Source: Gammaproteobacteria bacterium (GTDB lineage: Bacteria; Pseudomonadota; Gammaproteobacteria; Pseudomonadales; Azotimanducaceae). Taken from it: 5,413 nt of DNA. Numbering within the stretch: the first letter of the stretch is position 1; each line of letters starts with the position of its first letter. The position numbers were made by a program, and so were the translations under genes. The notes beneath the pieces are model-generated. The model was not told the DNA's origin, did no database searches, and saw only the letters and a program-made list of their open reading frames with translations. The stretch lies in the NCBI GenBank assembly GCA_002704325.1, contig PAFJ01000054.1:12608-18020 (forward strand), in the 5' to 3' direction. This document shows positions 1 to 5,413 of this stretch, piece after piece.

Positions 1-453
1 GAGCTGCGGATATTGCATCGTCTGCATGCCGGGTTATCGCTGGGCGAATACGCTGTGCATACTTCACCGCAAAAGCAGTTTGAGCGCTTTGATGCAAACT
101 TTATCAGTGATCCGTTGGATTGGTATCGTCACGAATCCCCTTGGGGCGAGCCGGTGGCGGCGCCGGCTACTGTTCTAGAGTTTCTGTGGGCGTACCCCAT
201 GGAAGGCATGAGGCCTTACTTGGGTGAACTGGTAGGCTTATTCGGTGCCATAGAAATTGCGTTTCACAGCGGCCCTCTTTTAATGAATCGCGACTACCAT
301 CTTGTTAGCAAGGTGCTGTGTGTGGGGCAAAGTCCGCAGACAGAATATGTATGGTACGAAACAGAAGCCTATGATCCAAAAGGCGCGAAGGTGGCTACTT
401 TGCTTATGCAGTCTCGCTGCATGAAGGCATCGTCGCCGCTCTACGCAGAATAA
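1..453 (+). CDS. Hotdog-fold (MaoC/thioesterase-like) protein, 3' part
   Basis: This reading frame is open from the first base of the window to a TAA stop at 451-453, so the gene starts upstream and only its last 150 codons are visible. A TTG at position 13 could be read as a start, but the frame stays open before it and there is no Shine-Dalgarno site in the few bases shown. The C-terminal half carries a run resembling the second half of hotdog domains: 'FHSGPLLMNRDYHL', then 'QTEYVWYETEAYD', then 'KVATLLMQSRCMKASSPLY'. In MaoC-like dehydratases and acyl-CoA thioesterases this matches the central strand order (a GP turn, a T-E strand, a D-x-x-G turn, then a final strand). The residues before it, including 'PVAAPATVLEFLWAYPM', would form the hotdog helix or an earlier subdomain. 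There is no signal peptide or membrane segment in the visible part. The fold is inferred from pattern only; substrate and reaction are unknown, and a catalytic residue cannot be assigned. Confidence 0.6.
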   Translation, partial: ELRILHRLHAGLSLGEYAVHTSPQKQFERFDANFISDPLDWYRHESPWGEPVAAPATVLEFLWAYPMEGMRPYLGELVGLFGAIEIAFHSGPLLMNRDYHLVSKVLCVGQSPQTEYVWYETEAYDPKGAKVATLLMQSRCMKASSPLYAE

Positions 454-464
454 CCCTAGCGATT

Positions 465-478
465 GCATAAATTAATGC
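465..478. promoter_or_regulatory. AT-rich near-palindrome between genes 1 and 2
   Basis: GCATAAATTAATGC matches its own reverse complement at 12 of 14 positions and lies in the 56-bp gap between the first two genes, about 30 bp before the second start codon. It could be an operator or part of a promoter. A 12/14 match to it recurs at 4121-4134 in the divergent gap on the right. No -35/-10 pair is convincing here, and AT-rich words recur by chance, so this is a weak call. Confidence 0.25.
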
Positions 479-509
479 TCTCCATTAGGTTGTCCCGATT
501 GGAGGGCTT

Positions 510-1163
510 ATGACGCGGACACGATGGATCTGGCTGAGCTGTGGCTTGCCGTATTTGCTGTTTTTCAGTTGGTATACGTCTTTTGGCGGCCCACTCACTG
601 AGAAGGAAATTAACGAGTACCTCGTATATTTTGACCAGCGAGGCATAGCGGCGGAGCAACGGCGCATGCTTGAGCAGTTCATGCGCACCGATACTGGCGA
701 TGACTTCGTTATTCTCAATGTTATTGATATGTATGAAACGCCTTTGCAGGTAGCGGGTGTTAAGCCGGCCGACAGCAGTAGTGATGTGCTCGACAAATAC
801 ATGGAGTACATGTACCCAGCGCTATTTTCGCGCGCCAGTCATCCAGTAATGATGGGTAACGCGGCCAATACCGCCATGGAGTTGATGAACGCACCGGGAA
901 TGGACCATTGGACCCAAGGGGCGATGATGCGTTATCGCAGCCGTCGAGATTTTTTTGACATCACCTCTAACCCCGCTTTTTCTGGCTCTCACGATTTCAA
1001 GGTTGCGGCGTTACGTAAGACAATAGCTTTCCCGTTAGATCCATGGACGCAACTTGGTGATCCGCGCTTGGTATTAGCGCTACTGCTGGGGCTGTTGGCA
1101 ATGATTTTGAGCTGGCGTGAAGCGCTGCGCAGCGCATCGATTACAGATAAGAGTTCCGCTTGA
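510..1163 (+). CDS. Membrane protein with DUF1330-like core and two terminal TM segments
   Basis: This encodes 217 residues. The ATG at 510 is chosen because GGAGGG (501-506) sits just upstream at normal spacing. Residues about 5-22 (WIWLSCGLPYLLFFSWY) form an N-terminal hydrophobic segment, either a membrane anchor or an uncleaved signal, and residues about 186-200 (RLVLALLLGLLAMIL) form a second one near the C-terminus, followed by a short charged tail. The roughly 160 residues between them are soluble-looking. They include 'DDFVILNVIDMYETP' (64-78) as a first strand, and 'W134...MMRYRSRRDFFDITSNPAF' (134-157) followed by 'HDFKVAALRKT' (161-171). That second block resembles the DUF1330/EthD-type dimeric alpha/beta barrel signature (W...RYPSR..F..m...p.y....R.AAL..T). 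I infer a small barrel domain tethered to the inner membrane by both ends. It follows the hotdog-like gene after 56 bp and may be cotranscribed with it. It ends 5 bp before the stop of the opposing dgoA. No function can be assigned; confidence is high for the gene and moderate for the fold. Confidence 0.85.
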   Translation: MTRTRWIWLSCGLPYLLFFSWYTSFGGPLTEKEINEYLVYFDQRGIAAEQRRMLEQFMRTDTGDDFVILNVIDMYETPLQVAGVKPADSSSDVLDKYMEYMYPALFSRASHPVMMGNAANTAMELMNAPGMDHWTQGAMMRYRSRRDFFDITSNPAFSGSHDFKVAALRKTIAFPLDPWTQLGDPRLVLALLLGLLAMILSWREALRSASITDKSSA

Positions 1164-1168
1164 TTGGA

Positions 1169-1804
1169 TTAGCTTTGGTCCAAGTTTCGCAGTAACGACA
1201 CAAACTGTGCGGCGTCTGCAGCGATCGCATCGATTGATTTGCCGGCCTTATAAAGCGCACCGCCTAGGCCAAATCCGCTAACGCCGGCTTGCCAGTAGGC
1301 GCGAGCATTGTCGGTATTGATTCCGCCCACGGCTACAACCGGTACTTCAGGAGGTAGCACTGACCTCCAGCTTTTAATCACCGACGGTGTGAGCATCTCC
1401 GCCGGGAATGCTTTTACCCCATGCGCGCCGGCTTTGAGCGCAACGAACACCTCGCTTGGAGTGGCGGCCCCAGGAAGGCTAATTGCGCCTCTATCGACGC
1501 TGGCGCGAATGACTTCAGGGTCGGTATTTGGGGATACGATAATCCGTGCGCCGACATCGCAGACTGCGTCGGCGTCGGTTGCGCGCATTACGGTGCCTGC
1601 GCCTACTAACATGCGATCCCCAAAGGCCGTTGCGATGTGTTTGATACTGCGTAGGGGCTCGGGCGAGTTGAGAGGTACTTCGACGATGCGAAAGCCGACT
1701 TGATACAGTACCTCGACGACGGCGCAGGCCTCAGTCGGGGTAATGCCTCTAAGAATGGCGATGAGGGGCAGTTCTTCCAAATAGGTTTGCAGTAACGGAT
1801 GCAC
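1169..1804 (-). CDS. dgoA: 2-dehydro-3-deoxy-6-phosphogalactonate aldolase
   Basis: DgoA is a class I aldolase that cleaves 2-keto-3-deoxy-6-phosphogalactonate to pyruvate and D-glyceraldehyde 3-phosphate in the cytoplasm, the final step of galactonate catabolism. The 211-residue product is close to the E. coli enzyme (205) and aligns along its length: 'LPLIAILRGITP' (12-23), 'VEVPLNSP' (41-48) with Glu42 as the likely general acid/base, 'VGAGTV' (67-72), 'IIVSPNTDPEVI' (88-99), 'PGAATPSE' (111-118), 'GVKAFPAE' (129-136) with Lys131 as the expected Schiff-base lysine, and the phosphate-binding 'AVGGI' (158-162) and 'GFGLGGALYKAG' (177-188). The start is GTG at 1804, preceded by AGGAG at 5-nt spacing. 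An in-frame ATG at 1879 would add 25 residues read from inside dgoK and has no support. 'PLNSP' together with 'ILRGITP' favours the galactonate enzyme over Eda (KDPG aldolase), and the neighbouring dgoK agrees. The catalytic set looks intact. Confidence 0.93.
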   Translation of the reverse strand: MHPLLQTYLEELPLIAILRGITPTEACAVVEVLYQVGFRIVEVPLNSPEPLRSIKHIATAFGDRMLVGAGTVMRATDADAVCDVGARIIVSPNTDPEVIRASVDRGAISLPGAATPSEVFVALKAGAHGVKAFPAEMLTPSVIKSWRSVLPPEVPVVAVGGINTDNARAYWQAGVSGFGLGGALYKAGKSIDAIAADAAQFVSLLRNLDQS

Positions 1805-1809
1805 GGGGA

Positions 1810-1814
1810 CTCCT
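1810..1814 (-). promoter_or_regulatory. Ribosome binding site of dgoA, overlapping the dgoK stop
   Basis: On the minus strand the sequence reads AATTAGGAGTCCCCGTG. The AGGAG lies 5 nt before the GTG start of dgoA and shares its first bases with the TAG stop of dgoK. This fixes the dgoA start at 1804 and suggests translational coupling, since a ribosome finishing dgoK is already on the dgoA binding site. Confidence 0.8.
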
Positions 1815-2736
1815 AATTCGGTAGACGCTGCATGATGGCGAGAGCACCAAGGATCGTCGCGGCCTCGCTGTCGATACATATGGCATCAAACCCGCAATAG
1901 CTAAGCGCCTGTTGGTAGTGTTGAGCTAACGTGTGCGATCCAACAATGCCGATGGTGCAGGCGGGTTTTGTTATCATGCTCTGTAGCTCTTGGCCGATTA
2001 TTAGGCCAGACAAATAGGCCTGTCCGACCGCGACGGTATGTTCGCCGCTAAGATTGCGCGATCGAACCGTAAATATCTGATGCAAAAGCCCTCCGGGCTT
2101 GTTGGCTTGGTCAATACCGGCGAAAAATGCCTCATCGTTCCAGTGGGCCTGAGAATCGACGGAGTGGGCGAGAATAGATTGCCGACTCAAAAGCTCAAAT
2201 ATTTCGCCGCTCATCGTGGTGGAGAATTGGCCTAGCTCATCTGCCTTACACGATAACCACTTGTTGTGCGTGCCGGGAAAGCACAATAGTTCTGGTGGCC
2301 GGCAGTCTTGTTGTTCGAGCCATTGTTGGGCCCCGAAGTATTGGGTTTCCTCGCCCCGCATAACATCAAAGCTGCCGGCTATGCTTGTGCCACAGACGCC
2401 AGGAACGATCCAAGCTGAACAGGCGCCAAACTCATGCAATCGCTGGCAGTGCTGAGCAAGCTGAGCGACTGACGCTGGGCTGGCTAAATGGGGCACTTCT
2501 CGCCAGCCGCTTGGGCTGCCCACCATGCCACTCAGTAGGGCGGTTAGGGGGCCGTACTGCTGCAACCAATGAGTGATATGGCCGAGCAGAACGTCGGCGA
2601 AAGGCCGTTCTATATTGTTTAATCCGTCGGCACTGTCGATGCGTTCCAAGCATTGCCCATCGGCTTGTACAAGGTATGCACGGAAATTGCTGGTGCCCCA
2701 ATCAACAACTATGGACAAATTTTTTGGTGGGCTCAT
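1813..2736 (-). CDS. dgoK: 2-dehydro-3-deoxygalactonokinase
   Basis: DgoK is the cytoplasmic kinase that uses ATP to phosphorylate 2-keto-3-deoxygalactonate at C6, supplying the substrate of the aldolase encoded 8 bp downstream. The 307-residue product is slightly longer than E. coli DgoK (292) and shows its motifs in order: 'VVDWGTSNFRAYL' (10-22), the first phosphate loop of the sugar-kinase/actin fold; 'SGMVGSPSGW' (69-78); 'IVPGVCG' (110-116); 'DVMRGEETQYFGA' (124-136); 'FPGTHNKW' (153-160); 'TTMSGEIFELL' (173-183); and 'YLSGLIIGQE' (241-250). 'MRGEET' and 'PGTH.KW' are hallmark stretches of this family and separate it from the PfkB-type KdgK. The chosen start is ATG at 2736, which puts the DWG motif at the usual distance from the N-terminus. 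No Shine-Dalgarno sequence is visible upstream (AAAGCGACCCTATG). A nested inverted repeat lies directly in front of the start and may influence expression. The gene begins the dgoK-dgoA operon and is divergent from the alpha/beta-hydrolase gene. Confidence 0.94.
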   Translation of the reverse strand: MSPPKNLSIVVDWGTSNFRAYLVQADGQCLERIDSADGLNNIERPFADVLLGHITHWLQQYGPLTALLSGMVGSPSGWREVPHLASPASVAQLAQHCQRLHEFGACSAWIVPGVCGTSIAGSFDVMRGEETQYFGAQQWLEQQDCRPPELLCFPGTHNKWLSCKADELGQFSTTMSGEIFELLSRQSILAHSVDSQAHWNDEAFFAGIDQANKPGGLLHQIFTVRSRNLSGEHTVAVGQAYLSGLIIGQELQSMITKPACTIGIVGSHTLAQHYQQALSYCGFDAICIDSEAATILGALAIMQRLPN

Positions 2737-2739
2737 AGG

Positions 2740-2787
2740 GTCGCTTTGGTGCAGAGAGGGCTTTAGTTTACGCGCGCCCTAAGCGAC
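2740..2787. repeat. Nested inverted repeat in the dgoK/hydrolase divergent region
   Basis: GTCGCTT (2740-2746) is the exact inverse of AAGCGAC (2781-2787), and inside it AGGGC (2757-2761) is the inverse of GCCCT (2776-2780). The right arm is continuous (GCCCTAAGCGAC); the left arm is interrupted by 10 nt. The outer left arm ends only 3 bp before the dgoK start codon. It could be an operator shared by the divergent genes, or a hairpin in the dgoK leader RNA that controls access to the start. The 101-bp gap (2737-2837) must contain the promoters of both genes, but I could not point to a persuasive -35/-10 pair. Confidence 0.4.
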
Positions 2788-2837
2788 GTGACTAGGGTAT
2801 TGTTTAGTGGGGAAGCATAGTTTGATTGGAGGACAGC

Positions 2838-3626
2838 ATGGCGACGCTCGAGCGGACACAGGATGTGACCATTAACTATCGGGTCGATGGTGACGGCGAT
2901 ACTACTTGGTTGCTGCTTAATGGCGCGACGTTGCCACTCGAATTTTGGGATCCGCTGGCCCGAGCGTTGGCCCTCCGAGATACCGTGGTGAGGTTCGATC
3001 AGCGCAATGCTGGGGCTACTCGGGCTCAGGGATCATTTTCACTACTGGATACTGCCGCTGATGCCGCGGCAGTGCTTGAGCACTTGGGGGTTAAGTCAGT
3101 AATTGTGGTCGGCCATGCTTGGGGTGGTCGAGTGGCCCAGGTATTTGCCCGAGATTATCCGCATTTATGTCGGGCGTTGGTCATTTGTGGTACTGGCGGG
3201 CATCTGCCCGCGACAGTGCCTGATGAGTCGTTGGTAGCGTTGCGACAAGCCGGGCGTGGCGGCGATAAGCCGACGTGGTCACAACTGGTGGAACAAATTT
3301 ATTGTGCGCCGGGCTTTGCGGCCCGTCAGCCTCAGGAATTTGCAGAACTGCTGCGCCTAATGTGGCCGCCTAGCCGGCGCGAAGCACGCTGGGATGCGCG
3401 TGTCGCGCCCAGCGTCAGCTACTGGGGGCTTGCAGCAGTTCCTACGCTGCTGATTTATGGTGAGCAGGACCGTTTTGGTACGCCGCTGAATGCCGATGAT
3501 TTGCAGAGCCGGTTGGCCCATGTGCACAGGTTGGATATTGCCGATGCCGGGCATTTTGTTATTCGCGAAGCCACGCAGCAGATCTTTGCAGCGTTGCAAG
3601 ACTTTGCTGCGCGTCTAGCGGGTTGA
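2838..3626 (+). CDS. Alpha/beta-hydrolase fold protein with Ala at the nucleophile position
   Basis: This is a 262-residue single-domain alpha/beta-hydrolase of usual length, with no signal peptide and so probably cytoplasmic. The ATG at 2838 is preceded by GGAGGA at good spacing; a TTG 12 bp upstream overlaps that site and is rejected. Family landmarks are 'WLLLNGATLPLEFWDPLA' (24-41), strand 3 with the oxyanion-hole turn; 'VVRFDQRNAGAT' (50-61), matching the usual D-x-R-G-x-G-x-S; the nucleophile elbow 'VVGHAWGGRVAQVFARDYP' (90-108); the acid strand 'VPTLLIYGEQDRFGTP' (201-216) with Asp211; and 'DAGHFV' (236-241) with His239. The elbow should read G-H-S-x-G, but codon 94 (3117-3119) is GCT, Ala. 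A classical Ser hydrolase mechanism is therefore not available unless another residue substitutes. E. coli RutD, as I recall it, has a similar GHALG elbow. Being divergent from dgoK invites a role as a sugar lactonase, but nothing in the sequence proves this; substrate unknown. Confidence 0.9.
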   Translation: MATLERTQDVTINYRVDGDGDTTWLLLNGATLPLEFWDPLARALALRDTVVRFDQRNAGATRAQGSFSLLDTAADAAAVLEHLGVKSVIVVGHAWGGRVAQVFARDYPHLCRALVICGTGGHLPATVPDESLVALRQAGRGGDKPTWSQLVEQIYCAPGFAARQPQEFAELLRLMWPPSRREARWDARVAPSVSYWGLAAVPTLLIYGEQDRFGTPLNADDLQSRLAHVHRLDIADAGHFVIREATQQIFAALQDFAARLAG

Positions 3627-3649
3627 GCTACAGCGCCTGATTCGCTCGA

Positions 3650-3665
3650 CAGCTCTCGAGGGCTG
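3650..3665. terminator. Possible bidirectional hairpin between convergent genes
   Basis: CAGCTCTCGAGGGCTG folds on itself with one G-T wobble, leaving a tiny TCGA loop. It lies in the 47-bp gap between the convergent stops of the hydrolase gene (3626) and the DUF385-like gene (3674), where a shared terminator would be expected. No T-run follows on either strand, so it is not a classical intrinsic terminator. Confidence 0.3.
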
Positions 3666-3673
3666 ATCTGGGG

Positions 3674-4093
3674 CTAGCGTGGGTCTAGTCGGAGAATATC
3701 GCGTGGCGGTGGAAAGCCCATCAAAAACAACACTGGCAATCTTAATGGGTGCTGGGTCGCCACCTGATCGAATTCATCGCCTATGACCGGTACGGCGATA
3801 TAGGCAGCTTCGCTGCCATTGATACTTGCTCGAACCTCTGGATTGCTGCGAGCGCGATGATACCAACCACGCGTCCAATGATGAGCGGAAACGTATATTT
3901 TTCCGTTTGTTTCGAAGTTCGCAAGCATACGGCTTTCTGCCTTGCCATCAGCATCCCTAGTCGTCAGCACAAGCATTGGGATACCTGCGTCTTCAAAGGA
4001 CGGTTGATACATACCGAGATAGCCGGTTTCGAAAATTATGACGAAGCTGACATAGACACCAATCACTAGGCCGAGCCGTTTTAACACCTTCAT
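3674..4093 (-). CDS. Membrane-anchored DUF385/PPOX-like split-barrel (nitroreductase-type) protein
   Basis: This encodes 139 residues. The ATG at 4093 is fixed by AAGGAG (4099-4104 on the minus strand) at 5-nt spacing; the frame stays open for a further 549 bp upstream, but that part is antisense to the transporter gene and has no such site. Residues about 7-21 (LGLVIGVYVSFVIIF) form an N-terminal membrane segment. The rest resembles the flavin/deazaflavin-binding split barrel of the DUF385 'nitroreductase/quinone reductase' group: 'IPMLVLTTRDADGKAESRMLANFETNGKIYV' in strand-turn-strand form (38-68), then 'SAHHWTRGWYHRARSNPEVRASING' (69-93), the counterpart of the 'WY.NL.ANP.V' stretch that defines the family, and a C-terminal 'FLMGFPPPRDILRLDP' (123-138). 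Known relatives reduce quinones or nitro compounds with F420 or bind FMN. The cofactor cannot be decided here, and the substrate is unknown. The gene is divergent from the MFS transporter gene, so the two may share control. Confidence 0.75.
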   Translation of the reverse strand: MKVLKRLGLVIGVYVSFVIIFETGYLGMYQPSFEDAGIPMLVLTTRDADGKAESRMLANFETNGKIYVSAHHWTRGWYHRARSNPEVRASINGSEAAYIAVPVIGDEFDQVATQHPLRLPVLFLMGFPPPRDILRLDPR

Positions 4094-4253
4094 GGGGTCT
4101 CCTTCCTTTGCGCGTCTGATGCTTAAATTAATGAAAGAGATTAATCGCGTAAAGCAGCGTTTAAAGTCGCTTGCAGCGCGTATGATGCAGCCATGTGGCG
4201 AGTAGGCGCGATAACTTTTGCCCGACGGCAATCCCTTTGAGCGAGAAACAAGA
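4094..4253. promoter_or_regulatory. Divergent promoter region, DUF385-like gene / MFS gene
   Basis: This 160-bp gap separates two divergent genes and should carry both promoters. On the minus strand TTTACG (4157-4152), a 17-nt spacer and TAATTT (4134-4129) form a weak candidate. On the plus strand TATGAT (4181-4186) could be a -10 element, but no good -35 lies 16-18 bp before it. ATTAAT occurs twice, at 4127-4132 and 4140-4145, 13 bp apart, the second within the palindrome GATTAATC. The first copy lies in the stretch that resembles 465-478. All of these are tentative. Confidence 0.35.
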
Positions 4254-5413
4254 ATGACGAAGTCCGCAGCAATTCGCGGTGGTTGGCTGGTTGTGGTGAT
4301 AATTGCTTTGGCTGCTGCTGTCGGGCAGTCGTTTGGGCGCTTTAGTTTCGGTGTGCTGTTGCCTGCCATTCGGGACGATTTGGGCATCACTAATACGCTG
4401 GCTGGTATTTTGGGCGCCACCAATGTGGGGGCATATCTCTTGGGTACATTGATGGTTGCTTGGGCTACCAGCAGATATCGCCTTATCAATGTTCTGCGAA
4501 CGGGTATTGTGCTCGCAACTCTTGGGTTGTTGATTGCTGGGGCAACCAAGGGCGCTTGGGTTTTGGCTTTGGGTCTATTTATTGCGGGCATTGGTGGGGC
4601 GTTTTTGTGGATTCCCGCACCTGTGATTGCTGCCGATGCCATGCCGGCGCATCGCCGACCAGTGGCAGTGGCCCTAATGAGTTCGGGTATTGGTCTTGGT
4701 GTCGTCTTCGTCAGTGTGCTCAGTGGTAATTTGCGCGTCGCGCAGGGCGACGGTGCATGGTCTAGCGTCTATCAGATTCAATTTGCGATCGGCTTGGTAC
4801 TGCTTGTGCTGACTCTTATGCTGGTTCGTCATCAGCAAGCCGCTCCGAGTGGTGGCAGTGGGATAGGTGGGTTCGAGTCGCTCCAGCGCATGCCCGGTTG
4901 GTTGCCATTGCTGGTGGCTTATTCTGCATTTGGGTTTATGTATCTGTTGGTTATGGGGTTTTTGACGACCCGTCTTGAAGACGATAACGGTTGGTCGACA
5001 GATGACGCATCGCTTGCTTTTTCGCTAATGGGCTTTGCTATGATTTTTGGTGGACCGCTGCTTACCGCCTTAGCCCAACGTCTGGGAGTGCGGCGAACGC
5101 TGGCGCTCGCGTTCGGTCTCTGGCCTGTGCTGGTTGGAGTGGTCTTGACTGGGCACTCGGGTCTAACATTAAGCGCTTGTGTCGCCTTAGGCCTATTGTT
5201 TGCAGGATTGCCAACGCTAGTAACCCTATTTGTTGTGCAGAATACGTCCGCCCAGGATTATGGGCCAAGCTTTGCCGCTGCGACCCTCAGTTTTGGTATC
5301 GCTCAGACCATCGCCCCACCGGTCGGTGGCTTTATTGCTGATCAGACGGGCACATTTTTATATGTATTTATGCTGTCTGGCCTAGTCAGTCTTATCGGTA
5401 TGGCGGCGTCAGC
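4254..5413 (+). CDS. YbfB/YjiJ-type MFS transporter, 3' end missing
   Basis: The frame runs from ATG at 4254 off the window end, giving 386 residues with no stop; YbfB/YjiJ (MFS_4) proteins are usually close to 400, so little is missing. It is rich in Leu, Val, Gly and Ala, with about 12 membrane helices, the last one cut. The N-terminal 'AVGQSFGRFSFGVLLPAIRDDLGI' (22-45) is typical of this group: helix 1, then an 'FGRF.FG.LLP' run and a cytoplasmic 'R-D-D-L'. A roughly 25-residue polar loop (192-216) divides the two six-helix halves. The second half contains 'GPLLTALAQRLGVRRTL' (267-283), matching the conserved loop of MFS halves, and 'GIAQTIAPPVGGFIAD' (348-363). The inner-membrane location is clear; the substrate and whether it imports or exports are unknown. 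The ribosome binding site is weak (GCGAG about 9 nt before the ATG). A TTG 36 bp upstream is in frame but less likely. It is divergent from the DUF385-like gene. Confidence 0.88.
   Translation, partial: MTKSAAIRGGWLVVVIIALAAAVGQSFGRFSFGVLLPAIRDDLGITNTLAGILGATNVGAYLLGTLMVAWATSRYRLINVLRTGIVLATLGLLIAGATKGAWVLALGLFIAGIGGAFLWIPAPVIAADAMPAHRRPVAVALMSSGIGLGVVFVSVLSGNLRVAQGDGAWSSVYQIQFAIGLVLLVLTLMLVRHQQAAPSGGSGIGGFESLQRMPGWLPLLVAYSAFGFMYLLVMGFLTTRLEDDNGWSTDDASLAFSLMGFAMIFGGPLLTALAQRLGVRRTLALAFGLWPVLVGVVLTGHSGLTLSACVALGLLFAGLPTLVTLFVVQNTSAQDYGPSFAAATLSFGIAQTIAPPVGGFIADQTGTFLYVFMLSGLVSLIGMAAS

Noticed and set aside
485..811. Minus-strand open frame over the start of the membrane protein gene
   Set aside because: It is Ser/Arg-rich with no recognisable pattern, and overlaps a plus-strand gene with a good ribosome binding site and sensible membrane segments.
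1308..1703. 131-codon plus-strand open frame across dgoA
   Set aside because: It is the antisense shadow of a well-recognised aldolase gene, with no family resemblance of its own.
1805..1879. 25-codon N-terminal extension of DgoA from an ATG at 1879
   Set aside because: It lies within the dgoK coding region, has no family counterpart, and the GTG at 1804 has an AGGAG site at proper spacing.
2432..2701. 89-codon minus-strand frame within dgoK in another phase
   Set aside because: It lies fully inside dgoK, whose family motifs span the same stretch in the correct frame.
4094..4642. Minus-strand open frame extending the DUF385-like gene upstream by 183 codons
   Set aside because: It runs antisense through the MFS gene, has low-complexity Ala/Pro/Arg content typical of a shadow frame, and the strong Shine-Dalgarno site places the start at 4093.
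1..5413. A mobile element, CRISPR array, toxin-antitoxin or defence system
   Set aside because: No transposase, integrase, terminal repeats, regularly spaced repeats or small paired genes were seen, and all seven genes have metabolic, membrane or transport character.

Overview
The window is a compact stretch of bacterial chromosome with seven protein-coding genes, the first and last cut by the window edges. It has no rRNA, tRNA, CRISPR array or insertion sequence that I can see, and no gene-free stretch longer than about 160 bp. Gene style (clear Shine-Dalgarno sites, GC slightly above half, short gaps), a DgoK/DgoA pair, a YbfB/YjiJ-type MFS transporter and small lipid/CoA-flavoured proteins fit a Gammaproteobacterium, possibly a marine or oligotrophic one. 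That placement is an inference from the look of the proteins, not a proven assignment.

Layout, left to right. Positions 1-453 (+) hold the 3' part of a protein that looks like a hotdog-fold (MaoC/thioesterase-like) domain. Positions 510-1163 (+) encode a 217-residue protein with a membrane segment at each end and a DUF1330-like (dimeric alpha/beta barrel) pattern between them. Converging on it with a 5-bp gap is a two-gene minus-strand operon, dgoK (2736 to 1813) then dgoA (1804 to 1169). Together these phosphorylate 2-keto-3-deoxygalactonate and split the product to pyruvate and glyceraldehyde 3-phosphate, the last two steps of the De Ley-Doudoroff galactonate route. Divergent from dgoK is an alpha/beta-hydrolase (2838-3626, +) whose nucleophile-elbow serine is replaced by alanine. 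Convergent with that is a membrane-anchored small protein of the DUF385/PPOX-like split-barrel type (4093 to 3674, -). A YbfB/YjiJ-type MFS transporter (4254 to beyond the window end, +) diverges from it.

How they fit together: only dgoK-dgoA form a clear functional unit. The galactonate dehydratase, DgoR-type regulator and sugar-acid transporter that often accompany them are not in the window, although the right-hand MFS gene is cut and flanking genes are unseen. The points most worth a second look are the serine-less hydrolase, the dgoK start (no visible Shine-Dalgarno, next to a nested inverted repeat) and the twice-anchored DUF1330-like protein. I found no convincing evidence of a wholly new multi-gene system.
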